Under the pieces are notes generated by a model, which saw only the letters and a list, made by a program, of their open reading frames with translations, was not told the DNA's origin and searched no databases. Made by a program: the position numbers and the translations under genes. Positions 48,885 through 59,745 of a DNA stretch of 64,000 nt are shown one piece after another. Position 1 is the first letter of the stretch. Every line of letters begins with the position of its first letter. Origin of the DNA: Oncomelania hupensis. Lineage: Eukaryota > Mollusca > Gastropoda > Littorinimorpha > Pomatiopsidae. The DNA is taken from positions 40,452,118 through 40,516,117 of the forward strand of contig CM072512.1 of NCBI GenBank assembly GCA_036898135.1, given 5' to 3'.

Positions 48885-50092
48885 GTAGAATTTTTGTTTT
48901 GATTGTCATTAATAAGTTCTTCATTGTAAAAAAAAAACCAAACTAACATGTTGTTTTGGATTGTCCTTGATTTTAAAGACAGAATAAGATTTTGGATGTG
49001 TTGTTTTGTGATTTGCGGTGACAAGAAAAAAACCAAGACGTCCTGAGTGCCAAGCGGTTACTTTATTTCCCTTCCTTTTCTTTAGGAGGAGTTTACCCTT
49101 TTGACTGTGAAGTTCTAATAGGCGTGTGAATGACCATGGTGCTTTTTTTTCATAGCATCACACAACGTTTTTGTGCATAGAACTTGTTTGAATTACAAGC
49201 TCAGGAATAGAGTGAGCATGTCTGCATGGAAATAGTGATCAATGGCATTTGTTGTGTTTATTACTTACCGTTCTATTTTGTTCTTGCAGTCTTGTTCTTT
49301 TTCTCCTTTTGACTTTTTAATTTTATTGTTTTATTGTAATTGGTCATTCAGCAATGTTGGACACATAAATAGCAACGTCAGTCTATGTACTCACTCACAA
49401 CCCCCCCTCACCCCCACCTACTCCTCACCCCCCCCCCTTCCTCCCAAATAAAATTCCAGATTTTTGCAAATCTGTGCGAGATAAGTCCCAAATAGTCCAA
49501 AAATGATATTGATAAAAAGAAGAAAAAAAAGCCTGTCCGTCCGTCTTTCTGTACGCCATCTGTCTGTGTATAAACTTTAAAATGGCAAAGTACTCAGAAC
49601 CTATTTCAACTATCACAACCAAACTTGGTAAGATGAGATGGTGTATATCCATGAGACCTCAAGAAGGATCAGTAAATGAATGACTTCATTTCAATGTACT
49701 AGGTCACAGGGTCAACAAATGTTAGTCATTTATGAATAAATGAGAATTGTTCACAAAATGTCACGTTTTTAAAAAAAAGTTAATAATATTGAACTTATGA
49801 TACTTAGATGCATTTGGTCAACCTTACTCCAAGGTCAAGGTCACTGGAGCTGTTCAAAGTCAGATTGTATCCCTTTTAAGTGACCCTAAACTATAAGAGA
49901 TATAAAGTCCAAACTTGTTGTATTAGAGATGATAGATTGATCTTTCATATTTATATGTTCTGTTTTTGCGTTGATCTTTAAAGTCAAGGTCGTATTAGAC
50001 CTTGCAAAAACATACAAAAAGGTGTTTATTTAACCCATACTTGTAAAGTGACTGGCTGGTAGAGTGTCGTTAGTGTTGCCATTGGGGTTGAT

Positions 50093-51164
50093 CAGGGTGG
50101 AGAATTTTCCGCGAATCCGCGGATTTCCGCGGAAGGCATTTGCATTTCCGATAAAAAAATATTGAGTTCCGAGTGTAAGAAGCAGAAGGGCTACCCTTTA
50201 CTGGGCATAACGGCCAAAAGCGGCCGAAGGACTAAACAGGCAAAACGTCCAAAAGCGTCCGTATCAACCATGTGGTTATATATTCTCGCGTTGTTTGAAA
50301 GATTGCGAGACTTCCGGCAATTGACTTCCGGTTTATTCTGTTGTGAAAACATTCGACTGCATTTCCACAAGTTTTCTTTGTGATGCGTTCGTTTTTTCGA
50401 TTTTTTTTCTTCAAATTTTCTTGTGTGTGTGTCTAAAATGGATGGTTTGGATTCTTCGACTGATGAAGGGAAGTTTACAGGCTTCCATTTATCAGACATT
50501 AAAGTGAGAGAAATGGACTTGGAGTCGGAGAAAGAGATCGGTACTGACATTAGACAATTAATGTCAGTAGTGTGCATGCATACGATCTTTCAGACTGGCA
50601 TGAAAGTGAAGAAGAGGGGGCTTGTTTGGACTTTTTAAAACGTTTTTTTTTTGTATACACATGGAGTAATAAAAAACAAGACATGACAAGAGAAGTATAA
50701 AAAGGTAGATAATCAAAATAGAATTTATTTCTGTTCATTTTGCATTTTATTTCATTTAAATCTATACACTAGTCACTAATACCTAAGATAGGGTGTTTTT
50801 ACTAACGTACCCCTAAATATATCTAAAATTATAAAAATTCTTGCCTGTTTACAGCTAAAACATAGACAAACGTGTGCCCAGTAAAATTGGAAATGTGGAG
50901 TTTGTGTGTAACAGTGGTGGACCTCAAACTTTGTTAGGCCTACAAATCAAGATTCTTAACTTTTTTGAAAGACATGTGCATAAAACATTCTTTTTTTTTT
51001 GTTTCTATTCATGTTTACTTTTTGCTTTTTGCTTTCAGGAGAAGCCCTAAATTACTTTCAAAATTGCATAAATTCATTTTCTTCCAGGGGGCGAATACCG
51101 GGGCTTGGCCCCTGTGCCCCGGCCGGATTTCAGAGATTTTTTGATTCAGTTGTTCTCCACCCTG
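50093..51164. mobile_element. 1.07-kb DNA transposon with CAGGGTGGAGAA termini
   Basis: 12-bp perfect inverted termini at 50093-50104 and 51153-51164, flanked by gttgat on both sides (50087-50092, 51165-51170). Subterminal ccgcggatttccgcgg-like palindromes near 50110-50135. Two short open frames (50162-50383; 50423-50638) have no recognised domain. The CAGGG ends recall hAT elements, but the 6-bp duplication does not fit the usual 8 bp; superfamily unassigned. Confidence 0.7.
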
Positions 51165-51961
51165 GTTGATGGATTGGCTGGAGAGGAACAAGAACTTGAA
51201 CAGCTGGTACAGAGGCTTGACACCACCTCCAAAGCCTATGGAATGGAAATAAGTGCAGAGAAGACCAAAATGATGACCAACAACACCAATGGCATCAATA
51301 CGGACATCAAAGTCCAAGGCCAATCCCTCAACACAGTGCATAGCTTCAAATATTTAGGAGCCATTGTATTAGACAATGGGTCCCGACAGGAAGTCCTCTC
51401 CAGGATCGCACAAACAACTGCTGCCCTGACAAGGTTGAAGCCCATTTGGAAAGACAGGACCATCAGTCTACATTCCAAAGTAAGACTGCTGCGCTCCCTT
51501 GTCATCTCCATCTTCCTATATGCTTGCGAAGCATGGACCCTCACAGCAGATCTCCAACGAAGAATACAAAGCATGGAGATGAGGTGCTACAGAAGACTTC
51601 TGGGCATTTCCTATACCCAACACATCACCAACGACGAAGTCCGACAGACCATCACACAAGCCATTGGACAACACGATGACCTGCTAACAGTGGTGAAAAA
51701 ACGGAAACTCCGATGGTATGGCCACGTCACCAGATCATCAGGCCTTGCAAAGACTATTGTGCAAGGCACAGAGCAAGGAGGTAGAAAAAGAGGGAGACCG
51801 AAAAAGAGGTGGGAGGACAACATTCGAGAATGGACTGGTTTGACACTGAGCGAAGCCATCAGGGCTGCTGAGGACAGAGAAAGATGGAGTATGCTGGTTA
51901 AACGATCATCTGTGGTGCCCCTACGACCTTCGGGTTACGGGACAGGATAGGATAGGATAGG
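51165..51961 (+). mobile_element. GGATA-tailed LINE, copy 2, open C-terminal reading frame
   Basis: 5'-truncated non-LTR element starting at ggattggctggagag. The frame is open from 51165 to the stop at 51948-51950, with AYGMEISAEKTKMMTNNTNG, RLLRSLVISIFLYACEAWTL, WYGHVTRSSGLAKTI and RGRPKKRWEDNIREWTGL. It ends in GGATA repeats (51943-51961). A 9-bp duplication attggggtt (50081-50089, 51962-51970) marks its insertion; the DNA element at 50093-51164 later separated it from its left duplication. Catalytic FADD box is upstream of the truncation. Confidence 0.88.
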
Positions 51962-52425
51962 ATTGGGGTTATTTCAGCAGATCTTTTATATAAATCGGGG
52001 ATGAGTCCTCTTTCAACCAAGTTGTGGCCATGATTCAGCTCTTTGCAGTCCGCTGGACCCTATAAACAATGACTAACACTAACTAACTAATATGCAACAA
52101 CATTGCGTTTTTGGATCAGACATGCATGAGAGATCATGTGAGGGTCAAGGTCATCCCAAGGTCAATGCCATTGAAGGTCAAAGTCATTCCCAAGTCACAG
52201 TTGTTTTTTTGTTGGCGTAATACAACTTTTGCGGTACTTTATTTGATAGTACATGAGTGTATCAGTTTCATCTCAAGGTCAAGAGCATAGAAAGATCAAA
52301 GTCCGTATTACTTTGCATGTTAATGCCACCGGTTCATTTTGTTTTTTCTGGGCACTCATTTTCATGTTAAATATTGCAAGTTTCATAAGGAGCATGTGAT
52401 TCATATGGACTTTGCTCTTCTAGTT

Positions 52426-54689
52426 GGATTTTATTTATTTATGTATTTTTTTACAAAGAAAATCTGTATTATTGTTAGTCAATCTATGGGTTTTAAATCT
52501 GTAGTAAATCCAAAACTCAGCTGTTGCCTTTTTTCTCTTCTCTCTTTAAATGCTCATAGTCATAAGATTTTCTGTGTTGACAGTACAGACTAATGAAGTA
52601 ATTTATTAAGTGTTCAGTGTTAGAGTAAGAGTGTATTTGTTGACCGATAGAGTGGAATTTGAAAATTCACAAACATTAAATCTGTGTGCATGTGACTTGA
52701 GTCATCATTGTTATAAAATCTCTAATGAGTGTAGTCACTCTGTGTGAACTTTTAGTGGTGAAGAATATTGCCAGGTGTGTGGCTGACTGTCATCATCATC
52801 ATGTTGTGTTGTAATACTGTTGCAGAAATATCTGCTCATTGTGCTGTTGTGTAAAACAAAGTAAATGTTGCAAATATATATATAGTATCAGTAGAGTTCA
52901 TTTATACTCTTGTGTGAATCATTGAATTGCGAAAGTCTACTTTCAACAGCAGACAGCTATTAATTGTCCTGCCTTGATGACGAATTGAACACAAATTCAA
53001 ATTGTCTGTTTGGTATTGTGCGAAAAGAAATTGTATGTTTAAAATGTGTGAACAACTGTCTGTTTTGTCATGTGTACACAGACATTGTCTGTTTTGTGGT
53101 GAGTACCCCAGCAGAATATCTAATTGTGTCTGTTAAATGTTTAATTTGTATTGAATGTATTATTTTACCTTGTTCTGTGCGTTTTCCAATTTAAAACAAT
53201 GTTGTGACTTTGGAAATAAAAAAAAAAGGAAATGGAAAGTATCAGTGTGGGAGTAATGTGATGCAGAAACACAAGGAATTCATAATCATGCAACTCAACA
53301 TGATGTGATAAAATGTTGACAACATGATGTGGTGATAGAGATGAATGCACGAGGCGTAAATGTGTGTGCTTGCATGCATGCATGTGCACATTTAGGTGTG
53401 TGTGTTAGATCAGACCAATTTGCTGCTAAGGGTGTAAAAAAAAAAGCAGACTTGTACAGATTTTGTTAGATGAAGTTGAGTTGGGTTGGGGGAAGAACTG
53501 GTGGTGGTGTGTATTATTTTTGTTTAATATTGTGCGTTATTGAACACCATTGATTAATGTTACTTTCATCTGTGTAAACTGTCACTGGCAGATCTGAATA
53601 GCACATTGTTGTGTGGATCATGTTCGTATTTGGTGTGTTATATTTAGTAAATGTTGCCCTGTTGTGTGTAGTGAGTATTGCACTGTTAAATTTGTCGGGT
53701 TGGGTTGCAATCATCAGGGTATCAGCCTGGGCTTAAATTGGGATTATTTCCCTTTGGTTTTTCAAAAGTGAGGTAAAAAATTACTCTTTGGATTTACTAG
53801 TAAATAATATTCCACAAACTAACCTCCTATGAGCAGTCCGGTCATGTTAGTCATAACATTTGTTTTCAAGTACAATTTTTGAGATGTGTGATTTGTCTTT
53901 TGAGTCTGCGGCATTTTTCAGCTGAAATTGATGCCATGTCAAAATCTGATTTGCTCATTATGTTTTTGGCAGTTTGGTAAACTTCCTTTTGTTTTTCTGT
54001 ATTTTTTTGCTTGTAAATGGTTACATTTTGTGAGACTGTGATTTTTATTTTGCAATGTTTCTGTGTCCATTGCTTAAACTGCAATAGTTTTTGTAAAATA
54101 TCAGTGCATTGTTTTCTCTCTTCAGCATAAAATGCTTCAAGGTAATGACATAGTAAATCTATGTCCGTTTACTTTCTGTTTTATCAATACATTACTTGTA
54201 GTGTACCATAACATTGGAGAAATAGAAGATGGCTTTGATTTTGCAAAATTTGATTCGCTTCAGCTAAACCAAGGCCTGTAGCAATTTTTTTAAAACATAA
54301 AAATTAAATTAAAATGAACATTAACTTGAAATTTGTGTTGGTGATTTTTCTTTTGGTTGAATGAATGTTGAATCAAAATGCAATGTTTCAAAAACATGAT
54401 TTGTTGAATTATTTAGTTAGAAATTGTTGTATTACGATGCATAAGCACTCACGCTCATTCATCATAATTTATTGTGTGTACATTGTGAAGATTACGCATT
54501 TTGATTCCAGTAGTTGAGGTCTCTTGTTTGTGCTTGTTTGTTGTTTTTCTTTTAAAATTAAAATGAAACAATAAATTTAGTGTACAATTATGCTGTGCTA
54601 ATTTGTATGCGAATGGTTGCTGGCATGTTCTAAACATTTTCTTTTGTTTTATTTTCAAAACTAATGACTGTGTACAATGTTTTCTTCAT
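52426..54689 (+). other. Intergenic AT-rich sequence, nothing recognised
   Basis: No ORF, SINE or LINE identified up to the assembly gap. An AATAAA followed by an A run at about 53214 could be a distal poly(A) site or a retrocopy tail. Confidence 0.45.
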
Positions 54690-55189
54690 NNNNNNNNNNN
54701 NNNNNNNNNNNNNNNNNNNNNNNNNNNNNNNNNNNNNNNNNNNNNNNNNNNNNNNNNNNNNNNNNNNNNNNNNNNNNNNNNNNNNNNNNNNNNNNNNNNN
54801 NNNNNNNNNNNNNNNNNNNNNNNNNNNNNNNNNNNNNNNNNNNNNNNNNNNNNNNNNNNNNNNNNNNNNNNNNNNNNNNNNNNNNNNNNNNNNNNNNNNN
54901 NNNNNNNNNNNNNNNNNNNNNNNNNNNNNNNNNNNNNNNNNNNNNNNNNNNNNNNNNNNNNNNNNNNNNNNNNNNNNNNNNNNNNNNNNNNNNNNNNNNN
55001 NNNNNNNNNNNNNNNNNNNNNNNNNNNNNNNNNNNNNNNNNNNNNNNNNNNNNNNNNNNNNNNNNNNNNNNNNNNNNNNNNNNNNNNNNNNNNNNNNNNN
55101 NNNNNNNNNNNNNNNNNNNNNNNNNNNNNNNNNNNNNNNNNNNNNNNNNNNNNNNNNNNNNNNNNNNNNNNNNNNNNNNNNNNNNNNNN
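54690..55189. other. Assembly gap, 500 N
   Basis: Exactly 500 undetermined bases; a round number suggests a scaffold gap of arbitrary size. Open frames reported across it are meaningless. Confidence 0.99.
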
Positions 55190-55376
55190 GCATCGCAATG
55201 CGGCTTTAAACTTTGTTATTTAACTAGGAACTCGTTTGAAATTTATAAATTAGTAAAATCTAGTTTTCTCTGCCTTTAAATATACTGACTTGACAGGAAA
55301 TAATTGTTAGTGTTCAAAACAAAAAACGCTTATTACATTTAACATATATATATATTTTTTTAAATGCAGAAGTCCG

Positions 55377-55876
55377 TTGTTGTTGTTGTTGTTGTTGTTG
55401 TTGTATCAATTTTTATTTATCAGATTAACATAAGTTGTACTGATTGATTGGTGCTCGTATGTGAAACAAGCACTTAAATCGGTATTCGTATTGTAGATTA
55501 ATCGCTGTTTATTTTTCTTGTCTGCTTTACGGGAGGGGGGTAAGGGCCTGGAGGCCTAACTTCAACTTTTTGTAAGACGCAAAATGACATTTATAAGTAC
55601 TTCGTTCTTCACAGGTGAAGTTGAAAGGTTTTGTGATTTTTTTTTCTTTTGTATGTTTCTTAATCAACTAATTGTTACAAGGGAATGAACGTATGTTGTT
55701 AAAAAGTGTATGTGTATGACTATGTTAGTAGTATGATGATTTCTATAGTTTGATTAATTAATTACTTAATTTGGAAAATATTTATGATGTGCGCATGTTA
55801 GATTTTGTAAATTGTTTATGTTACATCAGTACAACTTATGTTAATCTGATGAACTTGATGCAACAACAACAACAAA
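55377..55876. mobile_element. Inverted-repeat (fold-back/MITE-like) element with (GTT)n in its termini
   Basis: A perfect 26-bp inverted repeat (55419-55444 against 55825-55850, core attaacataagttgtactga) extends outward through ttgtatcaa/ttgatgcaa into (GTT)n on the left (55378-55403) and (CAA)n on the right (55859-55875). Interior about 380 bp, no ORF. Confidence 0.7.
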
Positions 55877-56249
55877 ATTTCTTGTCCGCTGTAGCAAAAC
55901 ATAGCTTAATGTTAAAGCTGATAATGCACAGTTAAAGGAATTGTTTCTTCTGTTTGAAAGTACCCTTCATTTTAGTTTGGGGGAGTCCAGTAATAAATAA
56001 TAATTTGTGCACCTCTGACGCAAACAGAGCAAGGACTGTCTTTTTGTTTTTGTTAATTCTTGCTCAGCGTGATGTATTCTTGCTTGGGGAGTTACATGAT
56101 CGAGGAAACAGCCAGTAGGATTAACAAGAATTATTGCTGCTGACGTTGCATAATTATGTAGGCTGAATCAGATGAGCTGGTTGCTTTTGTAAATTATTAG
56201 ATTGTATAAATTTTGAATAAATTAAAGTTTTATAGTGTCTTACCACTTA

Positions 56250-56641
56250 TAATAATACAGGAATGCTATATACGCGCCTTTCCCCAAATCAATCAGGCTC
56301 AAAGCGCGGCGATCTATACCAACATACACGCTCACCTGTCTCATCCACCCTCACACACACCAAATGCACATCTATCACTCACACAGGTGGTGTAAAGGCA
56401 GGGAGATCGCTATTAGAAGACGGAAAGAAAATCGAATTTTAATTTTTGACATTTTTATATTGACTGCATCCTGTGCCAGTATTGAAGGGATGGAGGAAAC
56501 CGGAGTGCCCGGAGAAAACCCTCGGTGACCTCAATAGTCTCGTACCTAAGTCACATACGTTCGCCCCTTGCGGGAATCGAACCCGCGACCTTCGGCATAG
56601 GAAACCGGCGACTTATCCACTGCGCCACAAGACCACCGTGC
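56250..56641 (-). mobile_element. tRNA-derived SINE, family C, near full-length
   Basis: Minus strand head ggtcttgtggcgcagtggat with ggttcgattcccgc as B box (complement of about 56570-56590), a central ggttttctccgggcactccg block, and a 3' part matching 24398-24475. Ends in a short ATT-rich tail near 56250. Confidence 0.85.
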
Positions 56642-57277
56642 TTGTTTTTTTTCCCCCGTTCCCCTCCCGCTTATAAATATGTATTAACAGGTGTTTGAAC
56701 AAGGTAAGCGCCTTAAACTTAAAGCTGCAATTGCGCAACATGACTGCTGTAGTTGTTAGCTTTGAAAAGTTGAACAATCGTAGTGGTAAGTTAAATAACT
56801 TCTGAGATATAGAGCAATCTTGTGATCAGTCTTGTAGCAGCAGCAGCAAAACAATACAAATTTTCATTATTTTAATTAACTAGCGGTTGGCTGTTCTTTT
56901 ATACACGAAAGATAGCTGTTGGATTCCGTTCTCTATCGTCCGTGTCGCTTCCATGAATGTGAAGTAGCATACGAAAGAAATAAGAAACAGCATAATAAAG
57001 ACGATTAATAGAACTTTAGAATCACATACAGATACACACATTATCAGAGGCATCGGTTGTATACATTTAAAATAGATCTGTGTGAAGTAGGGCTATTTAG
57101 ATCTCTGACCTTCAGTATTAAATAGATCAGAACGCTCAGTGTTAAGTTAAATAAGTCAGTTCAGGAGGGGCATGCACTTGGGTGCCAAAATGAGAGAGTC
57201 TACATGTTACACGGAATCTCAGAACCTGAAATGAAATGAATGAACACTGAAGTTTTAACTTCTACAACCACCATGGG

Positions 57278-57470
57278 CGATACGGCAGACGGGGATAACC
57301 ATCCCATGGAAGATAGGGTAGGGACCTAAATCAACACTGAACCATCAGATTAATCATACTGCTAAGGTAGACGATGAAAATAGACTCTTTTTATCTTGCC
57401 CATCATGGGATTCGAACCTGGGCCATTGGTGTGCCAGATGAACGCTCTACCAGTCCGGCGGCGGGTTCTA
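57278..57470 (-). mobile_element. tRNA-derived SINE, family B, copy 2
   Basis: Minus strand head ctggtagagcgttcatctgg and ggttcgaatcc B box; body colinear with 42798-42985. Confidence 0.8.
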
Positions 57471-57596
57471 AAAAAAAAGACTATTGAATTGGGCGTATCC
57501 AGTGTGCGAAAATGCTTTTCAGTCATACAGTGCCCTGAACCGAAACACGTTTGTTGCGTTACAGATTGGTAATAGGGAAAACTCCGTTCTGTAGTC

Positions 57597-57622
57597 CCAA
57601 AGAGTGTTCATACACTCTTTGG
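57597..57622. repeat. Perfect hairpin, 11-bp stem, 4-nt loop
   Basis: ccaaagagtgt-tcat-acactctttgg. Confidence 0.9.
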
Positions 57623-57885
57623 TAGTCCTTATAACTGTAAAACTTGTGAACGTATTAGCGTCACAGATGGAATTTATTTAGATATTAGTGCATGTGTTTT
57701 TAGGGGAGGGAAAGAGAGATAGATAGAGAGAGAGAGGGGGGGTGAGGGGGGATGCTGTGGGTGCGGTCGCCGAGTGGGGGGGTTTCCGCTACGCAAATGT
57801 GCGACGTTTTTTATTAAGGTCACCCAATGAAACCACATATTACTGTACAAAGCACGGAATCAAGCAGAACCAAAAAAAAAAAAAT

Positions 57886-57892
<7 letters not shown>

Positions 57893-57938
<46 letters not shown>
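57893..57938 (+). repeat. (GA)n microsatellite
   Basis: Dinucleotide array; a second short GA/GGGGA stretch lies at 57712-57745. Confidence 0.95.
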
Positions 57939-57941
<3 letters not shown>

Positions 57942-57959
57942 GGAGTGAAAGGGGGTGGG

Positions 57960-58730
57960 TTGTGTTGACAGTTAGGTAAAAGTGTGTATGCCACTGGCTA
58001 CGTGTCCAAGTCCCGGCTGTACATTTACATAGCTAGCTGTTTTCCTAGTTGGGACAGGCAGAGGGCTCTTGCTGCTCTCATAAGCATGATTCACTGTTAA
58101 TGTTGTAGATAGAAAAGATACCTACACCATCCTATCTAGGTTCCTTATTGACCGCAGTTACATACTTATACTAGACTGCTGGTAACTTAATACATGCTGT
58201 GTCCAGCGACGTGATGCACTGAACATTGACCATTGTGACTTCGGTAGTAGTCACTGGAAACTGTTGACACTTGAGACTATTGTTGGTAATACTTGGACTA
58301 CGGTTGAAGTTTGAAGTACTTAAATTGTACGTGGCTTCTTGTAATAGAGCTAACAGAAAAGTGAAAGTAATTAAACATACAACTTCTGCAGCTGAGAAAC
58401 GAAGTCAGCGAAAATTAAACCCTTTGAAGATGTCTTCTGACACCATGAACGATCACGTACAACACGTAAGTGCCCAATGTTTTCTGATTGTATTGTACAA
58501 TGTAGAAATATGATATGTAATTAACTCTTAAAGTAAACGTATGCGATTACGATTAGGCCCCTACTTGTGCTTTTAGTCTGGCTTCTTCTGTCTGTCTGCG
58601 TCTATCTGTCTTTTTTTGCATTCTTTCTTGCTGTCTTTAGCCAATATCGATCGTAACAAGACGGTAATAAGTATATTTCACGTATTGTGACGTAATTTAA
58701 TTTAATTTATTTTCAATTATACGTTGTTAT
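57960..58730. other. Intergenic sequence, nothing recognised
   Basis: No supported gene; an 80-codon open frame at 58271-58513 has no recognisable domain. Confidence 0.4.
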
Positions 58731-59745
58731 CCTATCTTATCCTGTCCCGTAACCCGGAGGTCGTTGGGGCACCACAGATGATCTTTTTCTGTCCTCAGCA
58801 GCCCTGATGGCTTCGCTCAGTGTCAAACCAGTCCATTCTCGAATGTTGTCATCCCACCTCTTTTTCGGTCTCCCTCTTCTTCTACCTCCTTGCACTGTGC
58901 CTTGCAGAATGGTCTTTGCAAGGCCTGATGATCTGGTGACGTGGCCATACCATGGGAGTTTCAGTTTCTTCACCACTGTGAGCAGGTCATCGTGTTGTCC
59001 AATGGCTTGTGTGGATGGTCTGTCGGACTTCGTCGTTGGTGATGTGTTGGGTATAGGAAATGCCCAGAAGTCTTCTGTAGCACCTCATCTCCATGCTTTG
59101 TATTCTTCGTTGGAGATCTGCTGTGAGGGTCCATGCTTCGCAAGCATATAGGAAGATGGAGATGACAAGAGAGCGCAGCAGTCTTACTTTGGAATGTAGA
59201 CTGATGGTCCTGTCTTTCCAAATGGGCTTCAACCTTGTCATGGCAGCAGTTGTTTGTGCGATCCTGGAGAGGACTTCATGTCGGGACCCATTGTCTGATA
59301 CAATGGCTCCTAAATATTTGAAGCTATGCACTGTGTTGAGGGATTGGCCTTGGACTTTGATGTCCGTGTTGATGCCGTTGGTGTTGTTGGTCATCATTTT
59401 GGTCTTCTCTGCACTTATTTCTAGCTCTGGAGGTGGTTTCAAGCCTCTGTACCAGCTGTTCAAGTTCTTGTTCCTCTCCAGCCAATCCATCATTGTCATC
59501 CGCAAAACGAAGATCGGAGATTGCTCTATCCCCTATGCTGACTGTGCCTTCGTGATCTGCAAGAGCATCTGACATGATGCGCCTAGGAAGATGTTGAAGA
59601 GTGTTGGAGAGAGTAGGCATCCTTGACGCACACCGATTGTTGTTCTGAACCAGTTCCCGATGACGCTGTTATGGAGGACTGCACTAGTAGCCTTGCCATA
59701 CAGGCTTTTGATGACTTCAATAATTTTAGGGCTGACGTTGCTATT
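58731..59745 (-). mobile_element. GGATA-tailed LINE, copy 3, reverse orientation, frameshifted
   Basis: Minus-strand reading from about 59740: reverse-transcriptase region with an RFADDNDGLAGEEQELE-type box (59500 area), then the same C-terminal segments as copy 2. A one-base insertion near 59010 breaks the frame in the VRQTI stretch, and about 21 nt are missing before SSVVPQRP. The 3' end (58731-58748) has cctatcttatcc, the complement of degenerate GGATA repeats. Confidence 0.88.

Larger units (their letters stand above)
45940..48900 (+). other. DIP2: DIP2 3' UTR, predicted extent
   Basis: AT-rich sequence after the stop with no credible ORF. Extent is inferred from the best poly(A) signal near 48879; earlier AATAAA motifs at about 46280 and 47628-47633 could give shorter transcripts. 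It contains an (ATT)n array at 48508-48571. Confidence 0.5.
50041..52089 (+). mobile_element. Family G non-LTR 3' end, split by insertion
   Basis: 50041-50089 and 51971-52089 together match the minus strand of 20554-20705 (ttgtaaagtgactggctggt; ttcagcagatcttttatata; caaccaagttgtgg) and end tggaccctataaac plus (ACTA)n. It is inserted in repeat family F and is itself interrupted by the LINE copy and the DNA element. Confidence 0.7.
49366..52425 (+). mobile_element. Dispersed GGTCA-rich repeat, family F, copy 3, interrupted by nested insertions
   Basis: Left part 49366-50040 and right part 52091-52425 align with the continuous copy at 34241-35330; the break falls at tttatttaacccata / tatgca. 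About 2 kb of other elements lie between (50041-52090). Confidence 0.8.

Noticed and set aside
54603..55279. Open frames of 170-206 codons around 54.6-55.3 kb
   Set aside because: They run through 500 N and are artefacts.
57755..58010. Possible tRNA-like boxes (gcggtcgccgagtgg; gtccaagtcccgg)
   Set aside because: They are separated by more than 200 bp including a GA array and lack a foldable structure.
58271..58513. 80-codon open frame near 58.4 kb
   Set aside because: No recognised motif and no neighbouring exon; not enough to call a gene.
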